Shown in pieces: positions 30,214-40,384 of a stretch of 42,804 nt of DNA (positions are counted from its first letter, which is position 1; each line of letters starts with the position of its first letter). Source of the stretch: Chara braunii (Eukaryota; Streptophyta; Charophyceae; Charales; Characeae). The notes below the pieces were generated by a model. That model was not told the DNA's origin. It saw nothing but the letters and a program-made list of their open reading frames with translations, and ran no database searches. The position numbers were made by a program, and so were the translations under genes. The stretch lies in contig BFEA01000182.1 in assembly GCA_003427395.1 (NCBI GenBank), forward strand, positions 561,413 to 604,216. The letters run 5' to 3'.

Positions 30214-31788
30214 GCTTCCTTCAGCCTGCTTGTTGGCATCTTGTCTTAATATTGACGCCGATGAATCTTTGCCATCAATTTCTTCCTCATCCTGAATTTT
30301 CGCATCTCTTCACTCAGTCTCCTTCTCTGTTTGGTCGGAGTCGTTTCTGCTTGGTGTGTGTCCCTCGATCCCGATATTATCTGTGATTTTGAGGTGCTCA
30401 TCTTTCCGTTCCTTGAAATCTCCGCTCGAGGTCGCGCTGCCCCGTCCACTGCTGTCGTCTCCTCTTGAGCTCCTGAGGGGTTTCCTTCCTCCTTTCTTGT
30501 GGGGGGGGCGGGAGAGAAGATCGGATTCTCTCTCGTCGCCATCCCCTCGCGGTCGCCTCTCGCCTGGAGTCATGTGCCTCCCAACGGGCCGAGCGTCCCT
30601 GTATAGATCGGCTGCGTGGTGGGTCTCCCATTTGAACTTCGCGATCTTGAGGCTGATCTAGAGGGTCGTCCGGCATGTTGTTGGTTCTCCGATGGCACTT
30701 TTGCCCTGGCTTCTGTGAGACCTAGATGAACGTCCATTGCTATTTGATGGATCTGCTCCTGGGTTGCATGGCCTTGACGGTTGGTTGCTGCTCGATGATG
30801 CCGCTTCACTCGAATGGTGGCTTGGGTTGGGACTTGGTACACGTTTCCGACGTTGACGAGGACAGTCATCTGCGAAGTGGTAGTACTGTCTGCAACGGCT
30901 GCTCCAAGGTGTTCGGGCATTGGCCACTTTCAGCTCAATTAACTGACCTTGAAAAGTTGTGAAGGATAATGTTGCCTTCAATCTTGGCAGCGCATCCATT
31001 GCTATATCCATCCGAACGTTAATCAACTTTGGTGTCCTTGCATCCCGTTCCGATGGATACACTTTAAGCACCTGCCCAATTGATAGTTCCACAACAGATT
31101 CCAGATAGCAGAAGGCGTCGATTGGAACATATAAAATTCTAACCCAAAAATAATTATTAGCCGCTTCTCTTCTTTGGTCTTGGATTTCCTTCTTGGTCAG
31201 CCACGGTTTGAAGGCGATGCTGTACCATCTGCCTCGGAAAGCCACTTTGGTTTCTCCTTCCTGGATCATCCACTCCCCCGTCACTCTTGTGTTTTTAGCA
31301 ATGTACGACAGTATGTTGCTTGATTCGATGCAGACCCGACTGCGAGTGATCGAGGGATCAAAGCATTCCTCTCCCATCCAGATGTCTTCGAAGGCCCGCA
31401 CAACTTCTTCCTTTGCTTTCTTTACTAGGTTTTTGGAACCTTCTTGAAATATTACAGTAATGGTGCGCTTCTTGAGCCATTTTACTTTAATTTCATCTAA
31501 AGATGGATTTAAAGTAAAATGGGCCTTGGTTCCTTTCTCCTTCAGCTCACCTATGTCCCATCCCGCAGGGAGAATGCCGATATCAAAGCACTTCTCCAAC
31601 ATGTCCCTAACCCGTTCCTCCTCGGCCCAGTAGTTAGTCTGTGCCTGAGGAGGGGACCGGTTGTGGGCACTTGTCCCTTCATCTTCGGCCGCCTGCACAT
31701 GTGGCGAGGCCGTTACTCCATCTGCTCCCACCATTCCGACATCTCCCATGTGGGGTTGAGGAGTGGTGGCTTCTTCGTCAATTTCCAT
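30214..31788 (-). pseudogene. LINE ORF1 with RNA-binding (DUF4283-like) domain and defective zinc knuckle
   Basis: The open part (31788-30658, 376 codons) starts MEIDEEATTPQPHMGDVGM, then LEKCFDIGILPAGWDIGELK. The middle part FKPWLTKKEIQDQRREA, FWVRILYVPIDAFCYLES, IGQVLKVYPSERD resembles the DUF4283/RRM-type domain of plant LINE ORF1 proteins, which bind element RNA. A knuckle follows at 30862-30903: SSRCRQYYHFADDC, whereas the homologous ORF1 at 38044-38655 has CTRCRWYFHTNDQC, so the first zinc ligand is lost here. The same frame goes on past a TAG (30658-30660) and a TGA (30310-30312) through a Ser/Arg/Glu-rich tail to the insertion boundary at 30214. Confidence 0.75.
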
Positions 31789-31800
31789 GGTTGCACGTTC

Positions 31801-32213
31801 AGGCTAGAATACTGATCTTCCCGAAGAGGCGTAACGTCTTCGTACAGGTGAAATCAGAGGGTTTCTTGTTCGAGTCTAGGTTCGTGTCTTGAGTGAACTC
31901 TGAGGGGATAGGATGTGGGGCTAGCCTACCAAAGCAACGTGGGCAGACATGGCTGCTCGCCTTCGTGCTCCGTGTGAACCCTCATACCAACAGAGATGGC
32001 TGGGCGAAGGCGGCTAGGCTGGTCTACGACCGAACCGGCAGCGGTGGATCCGAGCGCTGTCCGCGGATGAACGCACTTTTCAGCTTCGGTCCTAAGCCGT
32101 CAAAGATTGTGCTGTGAGTGACCGAGAATCACCGTGCTAACACTTTTTAACTTATTTCTGGGGGCAATTGTGGTCAGATGCATACACATTCGGCCGTAAA
32201 TGCGGTCAGTGCC
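31801..32213. other. Probable 5' UTR of the large LINE
   Basis: GC-richer sequence without a supported ORF, lying between the ORF1 start and the poly(A) tail of the next LINE. Assigned by position only. Confidence 0.35.
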
Positions 32214-32236
32214 TTTTTTTCTTTTTTTCTTTTTTT
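32214..32236 (-). other. Poly(A)-rich tail of the second LINE
   Basis: Plus strand T8-C-T7-C-T7; on the element strand an A-rich tail about 350 bp past the last coding similarity. Confidence 0.65.
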
Positions 32237-32584
32237 AATTCCAAACGGGCCCAGTGCCCAAGGCTTATATTCAATATAAAATTTTGAGGTCAGGGTCCTC
32301 ACAGTCTACCCGGAAAGGCTAGGAGCATTACCTAGTTTCGCTTACAGGATGGGACCACACCCTGCACGGCCAAAACCACCCCATGACTCACCACAACTTA
32401 ATCAACCTCTTCGTCCATAGTGCTTAGGCCGACACGGTTGCCTAAGCAAGGTAACACTCACCTCTAAAATCGAGGTAGCGGAGCTGGGCTCCCGACGTTT
32501 GACAACGCTCATTCCTACCCCACATCACTCAAGCTGCTGCCCTCCTACTCTAGAGACTAACCGAGCGCCCAAGTTCATCCCTCA

Positions 32585-34028
32585 TCAGCCACTCATCCAG
32601 AGATAACTTACCATCCTGGACCTTTGTCGGGTGCCCACCCAACAACCAGGTTTCCATAAACCATAAGAAACCTGTTGTTCTTTGTCTCGGACAACGGATT
32701 TCTTCCTCCAATCGCACTCTATACTCCGTCGTATATGGAGTTTCACCAGGGCCTTGATTGATTTCTCCGACAAGAATCGACTTTCGAATGCATTCTTGTT
32801 CCTAACTTCCCAAATCGCCAGAAACAAGCATGCCCTTAAAGCTTGGGCTACATAGCCCCACCCTTTGTCCAACGTTAGACCACCTAGGACACCACCGAAT
32901 AAAATTCAGTGGTCGTCCCAAGGGAATGCTGGCCCATTGATACGGTCCCAGTGGGAAATCCACCAGTTCCAAATTCTTCTGGACAGTGGGCATGAGAGCC
33001 ACAGGTGCACTGTAGATTCAAATGGTCAGCGACACCTTGTACATTGAAGCCCAATTTCCATTCCCCTACCGACCAGCCACATTGTCGAGGGGGTTGAAAG
33101 CATTGATAGAAGTCAGAGCAGAGTCGTAGCCCTGATCAGGGGGAGTTTCTTCAGTTGCGATCAGCATCTTGTGATGGCTCTACCAATTTGTTCATCTTCT
33201 GCATTATCCACTTGTGACCACTTGCTTATGGCCACTGAAAGCGGGGTTCTCGACGAAAGCTGGAGGTCATAACCACCTGGTGTTGTGAAGTCTGTGAGCC
33301 AGGCTTCCTTGGGGAACCTCTTTGATCCTTGCCAGGACCACATTTTGGGGTTCAACCGCAGCTTGTAGATTGGAGCTCCATTTGCCCAGAGTTTACATGT
33401 CCAGTCACCCTCTTCGTTACAACTCTCCCGAATTCTGACTTGAAGTAGGTTACCCAATGGTCTGTTCAGGGTTGAGGGAGAGCCCTTCTCCTCGCACTGC
33501 AGGAACTCTGACTCTGGGGCTTTGATCCAACGTTGAAATATTCTGGTTCCATCCGAATCCATTGCAAGGAGTTTCCACAGCTCGTCCATTTGGTCCTCCT
33601 GTGTTACTGATGTCTGCGTGATAAACCATGTCCCCGGAGGGGAAACTCCTGTTGGACTCAGCAGGTGTTCCCACTCCGGGGGGATCGCGACCCTCAATGA
33701 GGCCGCTCTTTCTTCCACTTGTCTCAGTCTTCCCAGTTTCGGTTTCACCTCCTGTAGTGGTAACCATTGGCCTGTCCATTCATCCCACAGATTTACTATC
33801 CTGAGCCTTTCTCCACCCATTGTCTTTCGAACGCACCCGGGTCACTTCCTGCTGAGAAGAGCTACCGTCCTCCCCTCGAATCTGCAGATTGTCAAATAGC
33901 AGTTGGGAGAGGACTTCGTCTCTAGTCATGGGCGGCACCCATATGCGGGGACCGACCCTTTTCCAGGCTCCAAGGACGTCCTGCCAGAAGGGTGATGAAA
34001 TCCTTCTGCGAAGATATGAATCTAGCAT
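32585..34028 (-). pseudogene. Second LINE: ORF2 C-terminal region and zf-RVT remnant
   Basis: Segments in changing frames (34028-33780, 33820-33161, 33060-32585) match the corresponding region of the large LINE: RLRIVNLWDEWTGQWLPLQE, LGRLRQVEERAASLRVAIPP, WSQVDNAEDEQIGRAITRC. The zinc module reads CTRCR, a TGA, then PFESTVHLWLSC at about 33045-32993, and the tail CLFLAIWEVRNKNAFESRF follows. The TGA falls where the large LINE has Trp (CRRCTWPFEST). A frameshift lies near 33800. No activity is expected. Confidence 0.7.
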
Positions 34029-34064
34029 GCAGCATGTCCAGACGTCCCTGACTCGTGGTAGGTT

Positions 34065-35585
34065 TCATTCTTGCGCAAAAATTTGTTCCGCCAGTAGGAT
34101 CCAATGATCCTCTGATTGGCTGGACACTGCCTTGATTATCCATTTGACTAGTAGTGCAGCGTTCTGCCTTGTCGGGTCCAGTAACCCCAAACCGCCTTCG
34201 TCTCTGGGACAACAACACCCGCTGCCGACCCGTTTCATTCCCCACTCCACTACCAAATTATACCCTTCAGGCAAATGGATTTCGTCCAGTTTACCGCAAC
34301 CTCCGACAGAACTGCATAGTCAACCAAGCAGGACTTGAGTGCCAATAGTGAGCTCTGAGTATTTTCCAAAAATTGCCATCAAGTCGTCTGCCAGGGCTTT
34401 CACCCTGTAGTCTAAGTGTTGTACTAACAGTCCTTTGATATTTGGGTGAGATCTGATGTTTGCGATCAGAACTTCTAGTTGGGTGACGAACAACAGGGGG
34501 GCCAATGGGCACCCCTGTCTCACGGATCTTATCAGCGAGAAGGGGGCCGAGACATGTCAATTCAGCAATATCGACGCTGTGGAGAAAGCGTATAGAACCA
34601 TTACCCATCTGCAAAAATTTGGACCGAACTGTAACACTTTCAAAGTTGAAAGCATGTATGTCCGATTTACTCTATCGTAAGCCTTTTCCAGATTTAGTAG
34701 TAGCACTGCCACATCCAGATTTTCTTGTTGTACCTACTCCAAGACTTCAATAGTTGTCGCAATGTTGTCAAAAATTGACCATCCTTGTACAAAGGCGGCC
34801 TGGTCTCGGCCTATGAGATCAGGGAGATACTTTCCTAGTCTATTTGCTAATAATTTAGCAAATAACTTATATGATACATTCAACAGGGAGATGGGTCTCC
34901 AATTCCTGATTTCCGCCTTGTCGCTTTTTTTGTACATGATGGAGATGATGTCGTGCGTCATGCCTTTTGACAACTGACTGCCAGTAAGAACGTCATTGTA
35001 GATGTTTACTAGATGAGGGAACAACGTTTTAGCATGTAGGAGGTAAAATTCCACTGACAGACCATCCCTACCAGGGGATTTGCCCTTGGCCATGCTGTTA
35101 ACTGTCGCTTCTAGTTCCTCAATTGTGACTGGGCGATCTAGGTCCAGCCTTGCGGCTGGACCTAGTCTAACCGTGAGATTATCCCAGTGGTCTGAGTTTT
35201 CTGCAAGGTAAGTCTTCAGGGATTCTCCCAGTCTACGGGATGTAAAGATATCTTTAAAATATAGCACTGCGTAGGCATACATGGCGTCTGATGTTAGTGT
35301 TGTTCTTGCTTCCGGAACGAAAGGGTGGTTCAGGGTCCTCATCAGCTGCGCTGATCTCTTGGGGAGCAATTTTCGGAATGACTCCTTCGTCATCCTGTCA
35401 TATACTAAGATACCCTTAACAGTCAGCCTTTCTGCCCATTCCTCTGACTTAGTCAGAGGGATTTCATCCCATTTTGTCAGCAGTCTCACCCTTTCTGCAG
35501 CCCAGACCGCAGCCGAGATCGGGTGTGCTTGCATTCTTTCTTTCACCCACTGTAGATCCCTCAGGATGTCTGCCTCTTCTTTCAC
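34065..35585 (-). pseudogene. Second LINE: ORF2 reverse transcriptase with internal deletion
   Basis: Motifs in order: GILVYDRMTKESFRKLLPKR (spacer), MAKGKSPGRDGLSVEFYLL, IMYKKSDKAEIRNWRPISLL, GRDQAAFVQGWSIFDNI, a TAG at 34734-34736, LEKAYDRVN, RQGCPLAPLLFVTQLEVL, and the catalytic box KALADDLMAI with ADD at 34383-34391. After LPEGYNLVVEWGMKRV the text jumps to DEGGLGLLDPTRQNAAL; in the large LINE about 100 residues lie between these points, so roughly 300 bp appear deleted near 34215. The three segments share one frame apart from stops. Confidence 0.82.
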
Positions 35586-35730
35586 CCACTATAGATTCCT
35601 CTGGAATTTCCTGATTCGTGAGGTTTTGACCCCAGCCTGTGGGATAACTACTCTCGTCCCTGAATTAGCTGAGGAGGAGGATTCAACTTTGTTGTGAACC
35701 GAGGTTCTTGAGTGCTCCTTCCTTAGCACC

Positions 35731-35859
35731 CCCTCCTTAGGAGGGCCCTCCAACAGAAGTGGGCGTCAACTCCCCCTCCTTAGGAGGGCCCTCCAACAGG
35801 AGTGGGCGGCAGCTCCCCCTCCTTAGGAGGGCCCTCCAACAGGAGTGGGCGGCCTAAGG
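35731..35859 (+). repeat. 43-bp minisatellite, three units, palindromic
   Basis: CCCTCCTTAGGAGGGCCCTC begins at 35731, 35774 and 35817, followed by CAACAG[A/G]AGTGGGCG. Each unit nests the palindromes CCTCCTTAGGAGG and GGAGGGCCCTCC. Confidence 0.92.
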
Positions 35860-36059
35860 AAGAGTTAGTTCGTACTATTCTGGCTGCTTTGAGTGGAGAT
35901 TGCCCTCTCATGCTCCTCTCATGGACCTCTACTGCTGAGGTGGCGGCTTCTTCCTCGGAGTCTTGTCTGATTCGTGGGCTTCTGCCAGAGCCCGTGGATG
36001 AACGGGACGGATCAGCCCGGGGGGGGGGGTAGCTCTATGCCCGGTGGCGGAGGTTCTGC

Positions 36060-36912
36060 GCCGCCTGATCGACATGTGTGCAGTCTTGTTGGTCCCAACA
36101 TTTGGTCGTTGCTGCGTCCAACGATCAACCTCAGGGATAGAGTATCTGACAGATGGATAAGACATCTAAATCTTAGCATGAACGACATGAAAAACATTAA
36201 GTGGTTTCACAGCAAAGACCTTAAGCCAGCCAAAATAGCATCCCTCCAATGGCAGATTGAACACAGATGCCTCCCTACTAATGACTGGTTAATAGACAGA
36301 ATGTCACAGGACAAGGACAACCATGTCCAACCCTGGTGCAAGCTATGCAGATCGGCTTATCCAAGTAGAAAGATTCTGGAGACAATTGAACACATTTTTC
36401 TCCAATGTCCGGGTTCAATCTGACTTTGGAGATGGTGGGACAGAATCTGGAATAACTTAGAAACAAAGACTTAGTGGCCATGGGGATGGAAACCCCTTTT
36501 ATTGGAAGCATGGAATGTTGTCCCATTCGACGAATTTACTCATAATCTATTTATTCTTAGTAGGAGGGCAGTCCTATGGGTCATTTGGCCGACATCAATG
36601 GGAACTTACTAAGGACAAAATCCATTTTTTATCAAACAAAAAGGAAATTTTTCAGCAAATACAACAGTTCAATTTAGTCTGGCTTTATACAGAGGGGAGG
36701 GATTGGAAAGGTAGTATGGGAAGGAGCTACTGAGGCGGAAGATAGGGTCATCAAAAGAAATTACAAGGTTGTGTTTAAAGACTGGTGTGCAATCGACTCC
36801 TCAATCCCCTTGAGACCCCGCTCAGATTTTCCTGACCCGTTCCCACCACCCCCTAATGTGGTTGTCCCCAATTCTTGGTTTGGAATCGGAGATGATATGT
36901 GAATAGGATAAC
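36060..36912 (+). pseudogene. 3' end of a plus-strand LINE (zf-RVT region)
   Basis: A frame with KIASLQWQIEHRCLPTNDWL, then CKLCRSAYPSRKILETIEHI and FLQCPG, shows the zf-RVT pattern C-x2-C…H-x4-C. It continues past stops at 36421 (TGA) and near 36471 (LWRWWDRIWNNLETK, PLLLEAWNVVPFDEF), with further frame changes to about 36912. It is the tail of ORF2 from a LINE inserted in the opposite direction to the two large ones, 5'-truncated. Its sequence differs from the other zf-RVT copies here, so it is a separate family. The preceding frame (35802-36032) has no domain. Confidence 0.65.
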
Positions 36913-37149
36913 GACTTCTACCAGGTACAATTTTGCTAGAGAGATCTGTGTTGTGTTCCCACAAAGCTGAACAGATTGAGGGGCACAAGTTAGGCAATAC
37001 AAATACAAATCGAAGAAGAGTCACTACAATCATCGAAGTCAGTAGTTTCTCATCAGTACCAGAGCTTACGAGTTCAATCTGGCGCCACTCTATAGAGGGT
37101 GAAGAGGTATAGGGGACGCTGGGCCCGATTCCCAGCAAGTGCTCTCCTT

Positions 37150-37307
37150 TCATTTGTTGTATTACAACACAAGGGACGTTGGACCCGTTTTTCAGCAGGT
37201 GCAGCTCCCCACCAATAGATTGGAGCCCCCAGTGTGTCAGGTAGGAGTGTATGCTCTTACCATCACTCCAATCTGATACCACGGGTTTCTGTAAAATTAA
37301 AAAAAAA
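37150..37307 (+). repeat. SINE-like repeat, copy 1, with A-tail
   Basis: From TTTCATTTGTTGTATTACAA to GGGTTTCTGTAAAATT followed by an A-run interrupted by an N at 37308. Nearly identical to copy 2. On the minus strand, GAGTGATGGTAAGAGC and GGGGGCTCCAATC resemble A- and B-boxes, so a tRNA-related origin is possible, although the A-tail is on the other strand's 3' side. It contains the palindrome GTTGTATTACAAC. Confidence 0.65.
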
Positions 37308-37619
37308 NGTGGGTAACTGTAACTACTTTGCAAAATTGTCCACGGTTTTGGTTCAAGGTTGGTGTGTGCCAAATTTTGTGTCATTTGGAGAATTGGAATT
37401 TCCTCTGTTAAGATTTTTGAAATTTATCAAGATTTCTGAAATTGAGATGTTGGCGAAATTTCATGAAAATACACTTTTGCCTTGCTGTTTTATATGCTTT
37501 TTATTTTTTATTTTTGGATTTTTTTTTTGCAGTTAGTTAGTATGGTCTCCACTCTACGAATTGGTGGCAAGTTTGATTAAAATGACCCTTTGGTTTTCAT
37601 ATAAATGGCATGGCAAGTG
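37308..37619. other. Unassigned spacer between SINE-like copies
   Basis: About 310 bp of AT-rich sequence with T-runs near 37500-37530; nothing recognisable. Confidence 0.4.
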
Positions 37620-37794
37620 GTTCATTCGTTGTATTACAACACAAGGGACGCTGGACCCGTTTTTCAGCAGGTGCAGCTCCCCACCAATGGATTGGAGCCC
37701 CCAGTGTGTCAGGTAGGAGTGTATGCTCTTACCATCACTCCAATCTGATACCACGGGTTTCTGTAAAATTAAAAAAAAAAAAAAAAAAAAAAAA
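37620..37794 (+). repeat. SINE-like repeat, copy 2, with A-tail of about 24
   Basis: Same repeat as 37150-37307 with a few substitutions (ATTCGTTG for ATTTGTTG, GACGCTGG for GACGTTGG, CCAATGGATT for CCAATAGATT). Ends in a pure A-tract that abuts the C-terminal part of a minus-strand LINE ORF1. Confidence 0.75.
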
Positions 37795-37796
37795 GG

Positions 37797-38983
37797 AAGC
37801 TACCCTACATCCTGGGTTGGTCGTCCATCCTAGCACGAAGGTAAGTCTCATACGGTTCTCGTGCCCGGCCTGGTTCGGGAGAGAAAATTGGATTGTAAAC
37901 TGAGGTGCAGGGTTCCTCTTGGCTCCCGGAGGGGCCAACGCGGTGGGATGGGGATCTGGCTGGCAATGGGCTTCTAGTCCGCATCCCGGCGGAACCATGG
38001 TTCGCTAGTGACCCCTGGTACTTTGGAGTACCTTTGCGTCCTCTTACTCGAGAGCCTGAAGGCTGGAGGAGGTCGACAATGAGTCATCGTCCTCTTCCAT
38101 CATCTGGGAAGTACGACCCCGACTGAATTTGTTCTGCCTCCTATTCTGGTTACTCTTCTTCCTTGTGCATTGATCGTTTGTGTGGAAGTACCACCTGCAA
38201 CGCGTGCAGTATGGTGTGGACGCTGAGGCTAACCTTACTTTGACCATATCCCCTTGTTCCGTACGTACCCATACCCGATCTACGAACCTGGAAGGACAAT
38301 CCGGATCCAAGATGCATTTGATGTTGAGTAGCCTTGGATTCGAAGAGAATCTATCTGGCGGATCCATACTTACTACCGGACCGATGACTCGAGCAATTGA
38401 CGATTTGAGATAGAAATATGCATATAGTGGTACTTGAATGGCTAGTACCCGAAAAGTTTTTTCCATCTCAGTTCTCCGGAGTTCCTTCCATTCAGCCCTC
38501 GGTAACCAGGGCTTCATTTCGAACACATAACTTTTTCCTTTCAATTGGACTTCCCCCGATCCTTCATTCACCATCCATTCTGCTACCAAACTATCCTTTG
38601 CAACATATGAGATAACATTCGCCCCTTCAAAAAAAAAACTACGTTTTTTTTCCACCCATTCTCATAAGCCTTGACAATGTCTTCTTTTACGTTTCGGGGG
38701 AGGTTTCTCGCTTCGTCTCTGAAAATTATGACGACTGTTCGTTCCTTTAGCCATTGAATTTTGATCCCATCGTACCGGGCGTCCACAGTAACCACTGCTT
38801 CATTGCCCTCAATGGCCACGTCTTCAAATGGGATGTCATAGGGGCATAGCCCCTCATCGTAGCACATAGTGAGAGGAGCCTGACTCGCTCGTCGACTCCA
38901 TCGTCCTGCCCACTTTGCCCATCTTGAGCTCGGTCTTCCCCATCAACAGCCATTTCTAACTCTAACATTTGATGTGCTGCCAT
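37797..38983 (-). pseudogene. ORF1 of a third minus-strand LINE, intact zinc knuckle
   Basis: Three frames in sequence (38983-38747, 38867-38583, 38655-38044) give one ORF1 broken by frameshifts, one at the A9 run near 38628-38638. Landmarks: MAAHQMLELEMAVDGEDRAQ start; GIKIQWLKERTVVIIFRDEA; YVFEMKPWLPRAEWKELRRT and VLAIQVPLYAYFYLKSSIAR (DUF4283-like block equivalent to FKPWLTKKE…PIDAFCYLES of the large LINE); then CTRCRWYFHTNDQC, a canonical C-x2-C-x4-H-x4-C knuckle. A Pro-rich frame at 37998-37797 may be its tail. ORF2 is not present next to it: a SINE-like copy follows. Confidence 0.72.
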
Positions 38984-40254
38984 AGTCTCCGAATTCTGAG
39001 ATTATTTACGAGTTCCCCCCTACAATTGACATTTGTAGTATGCCTATACTGTTCTATCCTGTGCCGTGTGGAGTTTTTCACCTACAGCACCTTCCAGTCT
39101 GGGCGGGGGTTACCGCTAGTTCGGTTGCTCTGTCCTAGTAATCCTGCGGAAACCAGGAATTCCGTGCACGCCGCCTAGACTCGGCCCAACAGCTGGTGTC
39201 GGAGCGTTCCTTTTCTCAGACAGATCGCCTCTCTCCAGTGGGTCCTCGTGCCGGTTGTTTATCTTCCGGCTTTTACTGTCAGAATCCCTCCCTCTCGTTG
39301 CCTTTGGTTGCGTGTGGGCCCGAATAGCATTTTACCCGCTTGATCTGGTCGGCCACTGAATTAAGAGTATCCATTTCCTCTAGGCATATCAGATACTCAG
39401 ATGTACCGCTAACGTAATCAATCAATTCTAGGTAATTAACACCACCCTACTCTGATTACTTGTGACGAATGCTCGTGTCTACGGATTGCTCCAATGATGA
39501 AGAGAGACATTACTCCTACAGAGAACACTCGATGACTAGAGATTAACTTCCCAAAGCTCTTTCGTGCTTCGGGAATTGCACTGAACGAATCAGACAACCA
39601 ATCGATGAAATAACCCGGACTAAACCTAATACAACAATACTGTTCGTGTTTCTGAATTACCAATTCTTAGGACAATGTCTGCTCCTCTCCCCTTCTATAG
39701 AACCCAAAATGGAAGATTTACTTTCTATCCAACTACCAATGTTGGTGTGGATGAGGCGTACAAAGAATTACCCTCGTTGCCTTCGATTCTTCCTTATGGT
39801 CTTCTGGTTCGAAAGACGGCGAACACCATGTCCATGCCGCTTGTATCTTACTACAATTACTGTGCCATGCCAGGATCTGCTTCTTCTGCCCACCATGTGG
39901 AGGGTTGGGGGGGGGGGGNGTTGAATCTTCGTCCTGGTGAAGGAGACGAGCGTGAAAATTTCATGCCGCCATGGGCGTGGCCATGGTTGTCGTCTTCACC
40001 GCGGTAACTTGCGTTACAATAGCGTTAGGACCGCTGGACGAGTCGGCGGCCTCTGTGAGGCCAGGAGCGCTCTACCGGTCAGTGACATTTAAGATAGTGT
40101 TAGTGTGAGTACACACCCTAAGGACATACTCACACAGGGACCTATAATCCCTAAATCCCAAAAAAAAGGGGAAAAGACCAGTCACACGGATCAACCAAAT
40201 TCGCAAATGTACTATTCCATTGCCCATTTGTCAGTGGCCTAGGAAGCCGCGGGG
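38984..40254. other. Unassigned stretch with one doubtful ORF
   Basis: No recognisable gene. An ATG frame at 39675-40007 (plus; MSAPLPFYRTQNGRFTFYPT…) is uninterrupted except for a G-run with an N at 39919. It has no known domain and could be an exon or an element ORF. 38984-39660 is probably the 5' UTR of the ORF1 to its left. Confidence 0.3.
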
Positions 40255-40255
40255 C

Positions 40256-40297
40256 AAGGGATTTTGCGGTCACCTCCCGCAAATTCCCTTTTTTTTT
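40256..40297 (+). other. Hairpin followed by T9
   Basis: AAGGGATTTTGCGG (40256-40269) pairs with CCGCAAATTCCCTT (40277-40290), 13 of 14, and is followed by a T-run to 40297. It resembles a terminator but lies in eukaryotic repeat DNA with no gene ending at it. Confidence 0.5.
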
Positions 40298-40384
40298 GCA
40301 TTTTCTTCAAAATTTGGCAAAAATTCGTTCACAAAAGTTATTGCACAATTGGTGGATGGCCCCGTGTGACCAGCCAAGTACCAA

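Larger units (their letters stand above)
22430..31800 (-). mobile_element. LINE-type non-LTR retrotransposon, nearly full length, split by an insertion
   Basis: Read leftward: ORF1 with an RNA-binding domain and zinc knuckle (31788-30214), a 2.84-kb insertion (27373-30213), the end of ORF1 (27372-26930), then ORF2 with endonuclease (about 26760-25941), reverse transcriptase (25944-24322), connection region and zf-RVT (to 22436). Joining the two flanks of the insertion restores one uninterrupted reading frame across the break, which is why I treat them as one element. The order matches plant-type L1-like LINEs. Many stops, frameshifts and a lost catalytic Asp make it inactive. Confidence 0.8.
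32214..35690 (-). mobile_element. Second LINE, 5'-truncated, with poly(A) tail
   Basis: Read leftward: spacer and reverse transcriptase (35585-34065), connection and C-terminal region with zf-RVT remnant (34028-32585), 3' UTR, then a tail that is T-rich on the plus strand (32214-32236), that is A-rich on the element strand. The endonuclease and ORF1 are absent. It belongs to the same clade as the large LINE but to a different family. The far end near 35690 adjoins a palindromic minisatellite. Confidence 0.75.

Noticed and set aside
37825-37875. AAGTCTCATACGGTTCTCGTGC resembles the 3' strand of group II intron domain V
   Set aside because: No matching 5' strand of domain V, no domain VI and no intron-encoded protein nearby; the region reads as the tail of a LINE ORF1.
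39675-40007. ATG frame considered as a host exon
   Set aside because: Interrupted by a G-run with an N, no domain, no clear splice context; could not be supported beyond an open frame.
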